Source: Tricholoma matsutake (lineage: Eukaryota > Basidiomycota > Agaricomycetes > Agaricales > Tricholomataceae). From it: DNA of 64,000 nucleotides. Under the pieces are notes generated by a model, which did not search any database, had not been told where the DNA came from, and was given only the letters and a program-made list of their open reading frames with translations. This document shows positions 11,600-21,973 of this stretch, in pieces. The position numbers and the translations under genes are program-made. The stretch covers positions 13,648,337-13,712,336 of the forward strand of contig AP026538.1 of assembly GCA_026075535.2 (NCBI GenBank), given 5' to 3'. The stretch's first letter is position 1, and every line of letters begins with the position of its first letter.

Positions 11600-12696
11600 A
11601 TGTCCAAACCATCAACTTCTAATCCTGGTCCTAATCCCATTCCCACACCAGCACTGGAGGCAAAGATTGATGCACTCACAGCGCAAGTATTGCAATTAGC
11701 GTCAGTGTTGGCAGCATCACAGCCCAGGCAAGCAAAAGTACAGCCAGAGACGACAGTAGACAGAGATGATGAGATGGAGGAGATGGTGGAGTGGGTGTCA
11801 CAAGATGATGTGCAGATGGCAGAGAAGTTTGAAAATGGAAAAGCATGCTTACCTAAGTATGCTCCCCCACAAACCTTTGATGGTACCATGGAGAATACAA
11901 AGTCATTCATCAGCTCTATAGTATTGTACATCCATAGGAGGAAGCCAGTGTTTTGTACAGCCAAGTCTAGGATAATGTTTGCTCTCTCATACATCCAGGG
12001 GAGCACAGTTCTGGAAAAATGAGGCTATTAATCAAATTGCCACAGGAAATAAACCATTTGAAACTTTCAAGAGACTGGAGGCACAGTTTGGGGATCCTAA
12101 TCTGACAGTGACAGCGAATGCCAAATTAAAAACCATGCACCAAGGTTTCTTAATGGTGGATGAATTTATTGGGCAGTTCAAAGTGGAAGCTTCACAGATG
12201 GACATGGGAGAGGCCACACTGGTAGAATTTTTGAAAGCAGGATTGAATCCCTCCTCATTCAAGTCTATCTACAAACTATCTTCTATGCCAGAAAAGTTGG
12301 ACAAGTGGTATAATTGGGCAATGCACCTTGATTGGTAATATTGGCAGGAACAGGCCAAATTGAAGTTGATGGATGTATGGAAGTAGCAAATTTGGAAAGT
12401 CATCAGGGGGAAAGTTTGAGAAAGGAAAGCCACCTCAGACACAAGTGGCAGTGCAAACTCCGAGGGCACAGCCACCAGCCATGGCAGTGACACCTATTGT
12501 TGCAGAGTCAGCAGCACCAGACACTATGGAAGTTGATCAAGTGGGGAGATGTGCCCTACTTAAGTGTTTTAACTGTGGGCAGTTAGGACATATTTCTATG
12601 AATTTCAGGCAGAAGAGAAAGATTAGGGAAGCTACAATTGAGGAAGTGAAGCAGGAGGAAGGAAAGCAGCAGAATTTTGTGGAAGAGTCCCAGTGA
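11600..12696 (+). pseudogene. Family A Gag, frameshifted copy
   Basis: Aligns end to end with the Gag at 5483-6580: N-terminal PSTSNPGPNP, the DDEMEEMVEW acidic block, the SRIMFALSYIQG block, and the zinc knuckle region CFNCGQLGHISMNF, in which the last cysteine has been lost. It is split over three frames: 11600-12022, 11979-12338 and 12373-12696, with the first shift near 12010 and a stop at 12336-12338. Not functional. Confidence 0.88.
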
Positions 12697-13636
12697 AGGT
12701 TTCCCCATGGGTGACCCAGAACTGTTACAATGTACTAGTAACAGAGGAAACTCAGAGCAAATCAGAAAAGGAAATTAATGAAGAGTACAACTGTCATCAA
12801 TCATGGGACAAAGAAAATTGGCAAACACTATTTCTGAGAACCCCTAACCTTTATTCGCTCTGCATGAATGGAACCTGAAATCACTTTGACTGTGGGATTG
12901 AAGACAGTGGATGCACATCCAGCAATTGACATGGAAGTGTTGCTTGATAGTGGTGCTACATGATTATTTATTAATCAATCCTTAATTACCGGAAACAGTA
13001 TTAGCACATGCAAGCTATCGCAACCTATAATGGTGTATAATATTGATGGAATGATAAATCATGGAGGAACTATTAAGGAGCAGGTGACTACAGTACTGAG
13101 GTATCAGGGGCATCAGGAACAAGCCATATCCAAAGTGTGTGATCTTGGGAAGACCAATCTAATAATAGGATGTCCATGATTATGCAACATAATCCTGAAA
13201 TTGATTGGAAGACTGGGAAGGTACAAATGACTCATTGTCCTAAGGAATGTAATGTGTATGGGAAAAAGATGACAAAGGAGAAGAAGGAAAGGAAGCAGAA
13301 AGAAAACCCAACAAAGTATTCTGTTACAATGGAGGAAGTGGAGGATGAGGATAAGCCAAATGGGGAAGTCCAGTCATGATTGAGAAAGAAACACAGGAGC
13401 AAATGTTGGTGGAGGATGGTCATGGGATAGGAATGTAGTGAATGTGGCGAAGCCAGTCGAGTGGGTACCAAAAGAATATCACAAATATCTGTCAGTCTTT
13501 CAGAAGAAAGAGTCAGCAAATGCTGGTGTGGATACCATGGGATCATGTGATTGAGATGAAGCCAGGGTTTGTGCTGAAGAAGTTGAAGGTGTATCCATTA
13601 CGTCTGAAGGAACAAGGAGAAGTGGATGCATTCCTA
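12697..13636 (+). pseudogene. Family A protease and RT start, broken
   Basis: Continues the pol frame after gag (VSPWVTQNCYNVLV), including the protease region LLDSGAT near 12945-12960 followed at once by a stop (TGA). The spacer IIGCPW region is near 13165, the HNPEIDWKTGKVQMTHCP block is near 13190-13240, and the [15 protein letters not shown] opening of RT lies near 13556-13600. Homology stops near 13636. Several frameshifts are present. Confidence 0.83.
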
Positions 13637-14465
13637 AACACAAGGCCAGCCTCATAATTTCTCCTTTCTGAAATATAGGTAGAAATTCTTTGCGAAATAT
13701 TATATTTGAGACCAAATTTCTACAAACAGAAATTCAAAAAATTACCCATTAGAAATATACTTTGAAAATCAATATTTCTGGTTAAATTTCTCATGACATT
13801 TCAGTGTAGATACTGGAAGTATTTCTGTAAGGCGATGTTTAACTTATCAATTGCCTGAAAGGCTTTCAGAAATTAGATCAGAAAGTTTTATTTTCTGGTC
13901 ATGCTTTCTGATCCATCAAAGAAATTCACAGACTTTGACCAACCAGAAAGAAATTCTTTTATGGATCAGAAAGCATGACCAGAAAATAAAACTTTCTGAT
14001 CTAATTTCTGAAAGCCTTTCAGGCCTGCCTGCTTATGTCAACATTAGTGGCTGTGCCCTTGACCTAAACAGGCAGGAGTTTCTTTTTCTCCAGGTGAAAA
14101 TCTGGCAAACATGAGGAGAAAATTGCACTTTTCCACATGCAATTTTCTAGGCCAAAATTTGTAAGAAATAACTTGTATTCTCCAGAGATTTCTGATTTGC
14201 TCTTGCAGGAAATATAACTTTTTTTTCCTAGGAAAAAATCAGGGGGAAATCAAGAGGAAATAAGTTCTTTTCACTTCAGATTCTCCTTTTTTTCTCTCCA
14301 CACAAATGATATATTTTCCCATAGCAGATTGCAGAGAAAATAAAGAGAAAATAATCTATTTTCACCAGTTTTTCTTTACTTGTTTGCTACATGAAAAAGT
14401 GTAATTTTCTCCACATTTTCTCCACATTTTCTCTCTGGGAAAGTTTTGCCCTGCCTGTTGTGTCA
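13637..14465. other. AT-rich insert with long hairpin, origin unknown
   Basis: No family A homology and no gene. It is rich in TTTCTG/CAGAAA motifs and contains a perfect 64-bp inverted repeat (13853-14024). The right end reads CCCTGCCTGTTGTGTCA and the left ACACAAGGCCAG, only weakly similar as inverted ends. It could be a MITE, a replacement during deletion, or the decayed remains of another element. Confidence 0.45.
13853..14024. repeat. Perfect 64-bp inverted repeat with 44-nt loop
   Basis: The left arm 13853-13916 and right arm 13961-14024 are exact reverse complements by eye over all 64 bases, starting GCCTGAAAGGCTTTCAGA and ending TCTGAAAGCCTTTCAGGC. The 44-nt spacer is also rich in CAGAAAG motifs. 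Absence of any mismatch contrasts with the heavy decay of surrounding elements. Confidence 0.9.
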
Positions 14466-14685
14466 GTAGCAACAATGTACAATATATGTAACATAATATA
14501 TAAACTCAAATATACACCTACCCCAGTTGTGTTCTCTTAGGTATTCCACCTACACTTGTGGTGTAAAACACCTTCCTCAGCCAACAATCTACTAATAACC
14601 CCTTGCATCAAAACCATCAATTTCACCATCATGCACATACATCCTTCCCCCTTCTTGTAGAGATAACCTGCATGGTCTTAGCTAG
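14466..14685 (+). repeat. Family A 3' LTR piece, interrupted
   Basis: Contains the A-LTR blocks CCCCAGTTGTGTTCTCTTAG, TATTCCACCTACACTTGTGG and TTGCATCAAAACCATCAA, and stops at GGTCTTAGCTAG. The LTR resumes at 15302-15326 (CAGATAAGTGGGTGTCACCC to TAACA) after a nested solo LTR. Confidence 0.85.
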
Positions 14686-15296
14686 TGTCAAGACTGATTC
14701 CTCCAACCAGATTTCTGATTGTTTTCCGCCACCTTTCCTGGCCACCTTGCATGACACCCCACCTCCTATCAGCAGCACCACCTAGAGATGAAATTCCCTC
14801 ATTTCCAATTCAACAAAACAGTTTCAGGATATTTGTCTCAGGAGGCTGGGTTGCAAATTATCACAGCCTCAGAAACTCTGATCACCTCCAGTCCTTAGTA
14901 TTTAAACTAGCTACTTTCATCTTGTATTAGGCAGTTTGTAAATCAACAAAGTCATCCACTTTAATTTCAACCAAGTTAAACACCTCCAACCCTCTTCTAA
15001 GTCTACCTCGAACTTTACCCCATTCTCCCCAGAAAACCTCCAGACCTCTTATCTCCCTCTTAACCCTTGTCTTGAAATTAGGGACACCTGACGAGGAGAA
15101 GGGCACAACATTTTACAAGTTGAAGCCAAGTCCTTTCTGTTCCCCTCACACTTGGTGCATCACATCGAGTGGACTCTGCCCTGGAATCCCATCAGGTTTC
15201 CTTTCCTACTTCTGTTCTCCCTTTATCCTTTGACTGCTAGTGACTGGGTACAACTGGAAATCTGACAACTTCCTTCATCCAGCTTAGAACTTAACA
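14686..15296 (+). repeat. Solo LTR, family B-like subfamily, nested in A LTR
   Basis: 611 bp starting TGTCAAGACTG and ending CTTAGAACTTAACA, flanked on both sides by the 5-bp duplication GCTAG (14681-14685 and 15297-15301). It shares with family B LTRs the late block ACGAGG then GAAGCCAAGTCCTTTC, but is clearly diverged, so it is a separate subfamily. A solo LTR left by LTR-LTR recombination. Confidence 0.9.
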
Positions 15297-16258
15297 GCTA
15301 GCAGATAAGTGGGTGTCACCCTAACAGTCCCCCTGACTGCAGTCATGGAAGAACGTGGTGGATCAAATTCTGCTATACATGATAACCTTCTTGCTCCAGA
15401 ATGGGTTATGCAAGAACCTCAGGTGGCCAATGAGCCAATTTGGCCATATGTCAGCATGGTCAACTTCTGACACTGGTTGAGTTACTGAGGCTCATGTACA
15501 AATAATAGAAACAGCAAGACTATGTCTTGGAGTTTGTGGGACAAGTGGATGAATTGCTGTAGGCATCCCTGTCTTGGCAGGCATGGTCCATTGGCAAACA
15601 AGTTTGCAACCACCGTCCATTCAATAAACTGGCAATTTGGAGATGCATCAATTGTTCACTAGGAAGCATGCTTTGCCAAACATGTATGCATGTAACACAC
15701 AGGCAAAATCCCTTCCACCACTTTGAATGCTGGACCAGCATGCACTTCCACTGGGCTGAGCTATAGGAGGCTACCACATACCTTTTAGTCCAGCACCAGA
15801 CAGATTAGCCAATTTGCAATGCTCTTGACTTCCAAATGAGATATCTAGAGACATTCAAAGACATGAAGGATAAAGCAGAGCAAGAGTCAGCCAATTGGCA
15901 GGCTGACAGTTGGCATCAGCATTAGTGCTTTGAGGTCCGGTCTGGTCCAGTTTTTTTACCCCAAATGAGGAAGGACCAGAACCAGAACCGGTCCATAGTT
16001 TCTTCATATCTTGGAAAAACCGGACTGAACTGCTTATGACTGGTCCATGTAACAGGTAAGGTATGGACTGGACTGGTTTAAACTGGTCCACTGTGCAAAA
16101 AGTGCAACTGCACTTTTTAATGAAATATCATGGGAGAAACCCCTGTGATGAGGCATGGACATCTTTTTCAGCAAATTTCTATCAAATATCATGAAAAATA
16201 ACAGTAAAAAATGCAGGGGTACTTTTTGATGACATATTGTGGGAAAAACCTGCGAGTC

Positions 16259-16964
16259 TGTCAAGAACCGTTCCTTGCCCAATCGGAACCCGCATCCATC
16301 CGACTCTTTCCCGCACGTCAAACATGACTTTTGTCTATGCCTCCCAATTTCATTCCTGGCCACCTTGCACTGCCCACGCTGCTGTGCATCAGGCCGCCTT
16401 GTACAGCATCCATGGCTGCCTTTCCAAGGCTGCTGTCTCTATTGCAAATTTGACTATGGATTCCTGTGCGGCTCCCGTAGGTAATTTATCTACGCAGTCG
16501 AGACACTGCTGCAGTCTTCATTCCTGTTCCGCATTATTCTGGACTACAGTATTTAAGCTTAGTTAGTTTTGCCTTGTATTCCTCAGTTCGTATATCGACA
16601 TAGACTCAACTTTACCCTGCCAATCTAAAACCTCCTTCTACTCCAACCCCTGTCCTCTAAGAGTCTGAACTACATTCGACTCAACCTCTAGTCTCCCTCT
16701 GAAGTTCTAGTCTCATCTGAACTCAACCTAAGTCCCTCTGTACTCCTCCCCGCATTTACCTGCACTTTCCCGCTCCTACCTCTAAACCCTTGACTTGAAA
16801 TTAGGACACCAGACGAGGTGAAGGGCGCAGCTTCTTACAAGCTGAAGCCAAGTCCTTTCCGTTCCCCCTCCCACATAATCTGCATCGACCTGACAATCTC
16901 CTGCTATCATCACCCACAGTGTCCAGACGGATTCCGAAGCGGCCTCTAGGATCAGTTCTTAACA
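16259..16964 (+). repeat. Family B solo LTR nested in hAT element
   Basis: Starts TGTCAAGAACCGTTCC, ends ATCAGTTCTTAACA, and is flanked by the 5-bp duplication GAGTC (16254-16258 and 16965-16969). 706 bp, close to the 698 bp of the paired LTRs of the complete B element. Confidence 0.93.
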
Positions 16965-16993
16965 GAGTCATGGTGACATGACTGGCGGGTTTA

Positions 16994-17670
16994 CTATCAC
17001 TTACTGAGTGTTTCACCACGATTTACTGATTACTAAATTACACCACATCGACTACAAAATTAAACTGATTGCATATATGGTTCAAAAGATAGGCTTCATT
17101 ACTTCCAGAAAATATAATTATCTCAATGAACGGTGAGGATGAAGCAACAATGAGCCCCCATGTCAAAAAGTACCTAGTCTTTCACCACCATGTCACCCAA
17201 AAGTAACACAGAATTCTGTGATCCGATGTTGGCATCTGACAAGCCGAAGTATGTTTTCATAAAAACATTTGTTGACCAAGTTTGCCCAAAATAGCACACT
17301 TGTTGGTGTTTAAATTCTGTCCATGAAATGTCATGGTGAGCCAGAAAACCACAAACTGCTCTATGATCATGGTGAAACTACTCTCAGTCTATGGGAAATA
17401 GATATTATTGCTTTGAGAAAAAAAATGGGAAGGATTGGTTCACTCCTCATATCTCAATGTCAGAAATATGTGATTCATCCCTCATAATGTAGCTTTTACC
17501 AACCTTGACCTCAACCGAAAATCAGGGAAAAATCAGAGGAATGTTTGTAATACTTATAACCTCTCAGATCGTCAATTTGAAGATGGTTGGAGATGTTTTG
17601 GGGATTAGAAAGTGTTATCAGTGTGGTGGTGAAACACTAGTACCATGGTAAAACACTCAGTAAGTGATAG
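16994..17670. mobile_element. Small TIR element with TA flanks (MITE)
   Basis: Inverted ends CTATCACTTACTGAGTGTTT (16994) and the complement ending 17670, each bordered by TA, as expected for a Tc1/mariner-type target duplication. No coding capacity. Superfamily is uncertain because only the ends and a 2-bp target support it. Confidence 0.7.
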
Positions 17671-20135
17671 TACCCCCTGCAATGAGGCATGGACATCTTT
17701 TTCAGCAAATATCTATCAAATATCATGAAAAATAACAGTAAAACATGCTGGGGTACTTTTTGATGACATATTGCAGGAAAAACCCCCTGTGATGAGGTGT
17801 GGACATTGAACCATTGGTCCTGGTTTGAACCAGTTTAGACCAGTTCTTTTCCAGTTCAACTACTAATCTACAAATGGAAGGACCGATAACTGGACCATTC
17901 TTGAACCAACTAGAACCATGAAGCACAGTTTTATAGTACCGGTTCAAAATTGCAGTCCAGTCCGGTCTGGTTCTCGGTCCTATGGACCGGACCTCAAAGC
18001 ACTAATCAGCATTCTGTGCATCACTCAGGATCAACATTGGCCCCATCTGGTGACTCGGCATCAGGAATGACAGACAGTACAGCAGGTAAAATTGGGGCCA
18101 GTGCAGCATTTTTTGATTGCCTCAATGCCCTTTGGCATCAAGGAAAGGGCAATATCAAGCACATTGAGGATAGTTTACAAGACTTATTTGATGGTGATGA
18201 TGAATGTGAAGTTGAACATTCCAATGAAGGCATCCATGAGTTTGAACCATATTTGCCTAACCCTGATAGGATGCAAGGGAATCAAACAGTGGAACAAAGC
18301 ATAGGGACTGATGCCAAGTTGACTACCACACTGTCAACTGCCAATACCAAGCTGACCACTGCACTGCTGACTGCCGATGCCTTGAACAACAGTCAAATCA
18401 GTGTGGCACATATGAATGCAATACATCACTTAGTGATGGTTACCTGCCACTGTCAGGGGGAACACCAAATTCCCTTGGACCTAGTAACCAGTCACTTACT
18501 ACCCACAAGCTTCACCAAAATACAGACTCCTTTCACCATAGGTCCTAGACCATTTTTCGCTTTGTAATCTGGAATTGAAGGCATTGGCCTATCAGTTTTA
18601 CCAGCTGATTTTGCATGTAACATTGCTGATGAGGCCTGCCAAAGTGGTCAATCTCTACCAAGATCCATTGAATCCCAAACCAGGATCACTTGCCAATTTC
18701 TGTCTAGCCTGTCCTCAAGTAGGCATAAATATACCAGAAAATTGGAAGCATGATGTGAACCAGTGAGTGAGTAAATACCTGGATTGGGCAGTGGCATCTA
18801 AGATGATACTACAGCATTCAGATTTTAAACACATGTTTGTGGCCAATGGCAATTTCAAAGCTGACCATGTTCAGCAAAAAAACTCCTACTGATATATGGC
18901 TATGGGATGGAGCTGGGATGGCCCCAGATCAGGCTGAATATAAGCAGTTCCTCCAGGCTGCTGGAGAACAATTAATGGTAGATACACTTCACTTGGCTGC
19001 AGCCATTGCTGCCCCCAATGCTGATGCTGGTCTGATCTGTACCTGGGTTTCCAGAAGGCTCCTTGCAAAAATAAATTCTGAGCCATTGCGAATGCTCTTC
19101 TGGCATAGAATGCCTGTGATAGGACTGCCATTGCAAGTGCACAGCATGGCTGTTGCACCCAATGCATTGGTAGACTTGTTTTGGGGAGAACAAAAAAAGA
19201 ATGTCAACTTTGCTTTCTTTCAAGTGCTGAAGACTACTAGGGTTGACCCTCAGCAGGGAGTTATGCTCATTTATGACATTTTCTGACAGTATATTATACA
19301 CATTCTGGAGTGTATTGGTGCACATCTTCCAGCTGGCTTGATCATTGACCAGGCCATTGGGCTTTTCCATGTTCATAGCCACAAGGATGAATGCTTTTTT
19401 TGCTATGCTCCAACTTTCATTCCAGGGTCTGGCATTGTAGAAGGAGAAATACTTGAGTCTCTGTAGTCTACTTGAGTCTATGTGGTCATTGCTGAATTCC
19501 ATTTCCCTGACAGTCAGAAATCAAATCACCAGGAAATGCTCAGCATGACAGTTACACTGTGCTCAAAATATCAAGAAGCCCTTGAGATCTCCAGACAACT
19601 CAGCAAGCACCACATGGAACTGATGACAACATTCAGCCAACAGGCAATCAAAAGATGGGAAGATGAAGTGACAACAGCAGAGACATCAGCAGAATTGCTA
19701 AGGCTAGCAGATGTAAAGGTAATGGATATGTATGCCACTCAGGGATTGGGATCAGGATTGGGCTTGGGATTGGGAACAGAATCTGGAATGGGACCAGGAC
19801 TGGGATTGGCCTCTTCCTCAACACCAACATTGGTTCAATCTGCAGTTGAGGAGTGGACTGATTTCACTATCATCTTTGAACAAATGCAGTGAGTCATACT
19901 GCTTACCAGACCACATTTCACAGCTCATCAGGATTGAATTATGAGACAAAGTCCATCAACTTGGTGAATCCCCACAGGTTTCTGATACATAATATGTTGA
20001 ACGGACGGTCCTTGATCTAGTACCGCCACCATCTCAACTTTTCCCACAGCCTCAACACCAGGGAATGAGAGAGTGGGGCAACTATAAGGATAGAATAGCA
20101 TCGATACATCACCTGCATACCCTTTACATAGCCCT

Positions 20136-21681
20136 ATGGGTACTATGCCTCAATCTCCTGGAGCCCCAACCCCAATGACCAGACAAAAAACCAACTTAAT
20201 CATGCAATCACAACAGGAACTGGAAGAAGCCGATGGGCAAAACACAGATGTTCAATCAAAAGAACAAGCCATAGACTTCCTAATGGTGAAACAATACATA
20301 ACACCTGGTAATCCGATAGACATCCAGACTCTCGCTTACATCCTCCTACAGATAGGAAACACAATGACCAGAGGACAAAAACAGCTGACAGACGCAATCA
20401 GAGTGGTCGCCTTCTTACTAGCCAATGCAAATGTACAGAAAATTGTGGACGAGATCACTGTAATGGTCAAGAATCAGATACAAGAACACATAGAACACTT
20501 CACTATGGAAATAGAAAGCATACAAGAAACGACGGAACAGCTGTCCCAAACAGCACAAGAACTCATAGACAAGACAATGGAACCATCAAACAAAACATCA
20601 ACAAACCCAGATCCCATGCTTCAACCAACGACCTATGTGACAGTAGCGCAACAAGAGCCACATGCAGATCACGCAGAGGTAATAACAAGAGGATATACCA
20701 CTGACAAACAGATCCTGATACAGAAGGACAAAAATGCCACTGAGAATGCACTGGATAGTCTATCAGAGAAGGACTTAGTCGCTAAGGCAAATACTGCGCT
20801 GGATCTCATGGGGTTATCGGGCATGGACAAGCCTCGGCATACAGCCTTCATAAGAGCAAAAAAATTAAGAAACAGTAACATACTATACCAATTGAACACT
20901 AAAGAAGCAGCCGCCTGGTTACGGGCACCAGAGGTGCAAAAGGCATTCATAGAAAAATACAGCGGGACCTCCAACATACGCAACAAACTACACTACGTAA
21001 TAGCAGAATTCATCCCGGTCACCTTCAATGCTGGATCTAGCTTTGTGCATGCATAGGTAGAACAAGACAACTTCATAGGACTAGCTAGACTCGATCGCAT
21101 ACTCAAAATACATCAAACCGCCACACCTCCATACTGACAACCAGAGGGTAGCACACATGATTTTTGGCTTTATGAACCAAGAAGACGCCAACACTGCCAT
21201 CACCACAGGCATGTTCATCAAAGGTAAGCACTCTAATGTACGCAAAATGCTAACCAAACTGAGAAGATGCCTCAAATGCCAAAAGTATGGCAACTATGTA
21301 TCGGACTGCAAAGCTATGGAAGATACTTGCACAAGATGTGGAGACCATCACCGCACCACACACTGCATGGTTGACGACACGGCCAAATATCGATGCACCA
21401 ATTGCACAAATAATCAAGCGATAGGACATGGAGCGGTGGACAGAGAATGCACCACATTCAAAGAACAGAGCCAAAAGATACAAGAACACATACCAGAAAA
21501 TAAGTACAAATTCTTCCCAACATCAGCCCCCTCAACATGGAAATTACTAAATGGACCAGAACCACATATAGACAGAGCACGACCAACACAACACCACAAC
21601 GTCCACCAACCAACAGAATCATTGAATGAGTGCCATCAACAACGCTTCATGGAAGAATGGCAAACAGCACAAAGACAGTGA
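20136..21681 (+). pseudogene. LINE ORF1, Gag-like nucleic-acid-binding protein
   Basis: The N-terminal 300 residues are helical and Gln/Glu-rich. The conserved fold with LRNSNILYQLNTKEAAAWLR lies around 20870-20930, followed by MIFGFMNQEDAN and three Cys/His knuckles at about 21270-21450: RCLKCQKYGNYVSDC (histidine position changed to Asn), TCTRCGDHHRTTHC, and a third starting RCTNC. Breaks: TAG at 21054-21056 and a frame change between it and 21157, where reading moves from frame 3 to frame 1. It would coat LINE RNA. Dead copy. Confidence 0.85.
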
Positions 21682-21973
21682 GGCAGGCCTGCCCTGCAGA
21701 ACCAAACACAAGACGATGGATGGCCAGTATGGCCAGTCCAAAGAACAATCAATGAATACTTGGGGTACTCACAAAAACAAGGGAGTTCAAACAACAACAC
21801 AGCTCATCAAAGCATATACTGGGGAGACAGCAACCCCAATAAAACAGGACCGGGACCGAGACCAGATGCTATGACACAGAGGAGAGACCACACACCCCTC
21901 GAATATGTCTGAAGACCATAACCAAGACAACACACAGAAGCCCATCCAAATATGACAGCAAAACGTCAACAAA

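Larger units (their letters stand above)
10887..15326 (+). mobile_element. Family A retrotransposon copy 2, internally deleted and interrupted
   Basis: Same family as 1250-7468 but on the plus strand: 5' LTR 10887-11249, broken gag 11600-12696, protease and the first RT residues to about 13636, then about 830 bp of foreign or rearranged AT-rich DNA, then the 3' part of the 3' LTR (14466-14685 and 15302-15326). RT, RNase H and integrase are absent. The flanks (CTGAG left, GTCCC right) do not match. It carries a nested solo LTR at 14686-15296. Useful as a comparator: where copy 1 has a stop TAG at 5460-5462, this copy still has CAG. Confidence 0.88.
15922..18004. mobile_element. Non-autonomous hAT-like DNA transposon, 2.1 kb
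   Basis: Terminal inverted repeats TAGTGCTTTGAGGTCCGGTC (15922) and its complement ending 18004, flanked by the 8-bp duplication ATCAGCAT (15914-15921, 18005-18012). The TAGTG terminus and 8-bp duplication fit the hAT superfamily. Both ends are packed with GGTCC/GGACC and CAGTTC-type subterminal motifs. Inside are two direct copies of a block of about 110 bp (about 16140-16250 and 17680-17790, GGCATGGACATCTTTTTCAG in both), a solo B LTR and a smaller TA-flanked element. No transposase frame. It sits inside the KDZ transposase frame. Confidence 0.9.
15327..19892 (+). pseudogene. KDZ (Kyakuja-Dileera-Zisupton) family transposase, broken and interrupted
   Basis: The recognisable part follows the inserted element at 18005. 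It shows a Zn-ligand region with HHLVMVTCHCQG and PTSFTKIQTPFT (about 18420-18540), then CLACPQVGINIPENW (18700-18745), then DIWLWDGAGMAP (about 18895-18925), then the GEQKKNVNFAFF block (19185-19225) and TTRVDPQQG, and after a stop at 19284-19286 the FHVHSHKDECFFCYA, FIPGSG and GEILESL blocks to about 19470. The C-terminal helix and a Gly/Leu repeat end at 19892. These motifs in this order are typical of the cut-and-paste KDZ transposases expanded in Agaricomycetes. Breaks include stops at 18764-18766 and 19284-19286, frame changes near 18570 and 18840, and a TGG-to-TAG stop near 19468. 15335-15921 probably holds the decayed N-terminus: reading across 15914-15921 into 18013 gives a continuous frame. 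Confidence 0.82.

Noticed and set aside
16237..16566. 109-codon plus-strand frame, with similar frames in other B LTRs (8644-9027, 23872-24108, 44573-44827, 51565-51969)
   Set aside because: All lie inside family B LTRs and are open by chance in a repeated sequence; no start context or domain.
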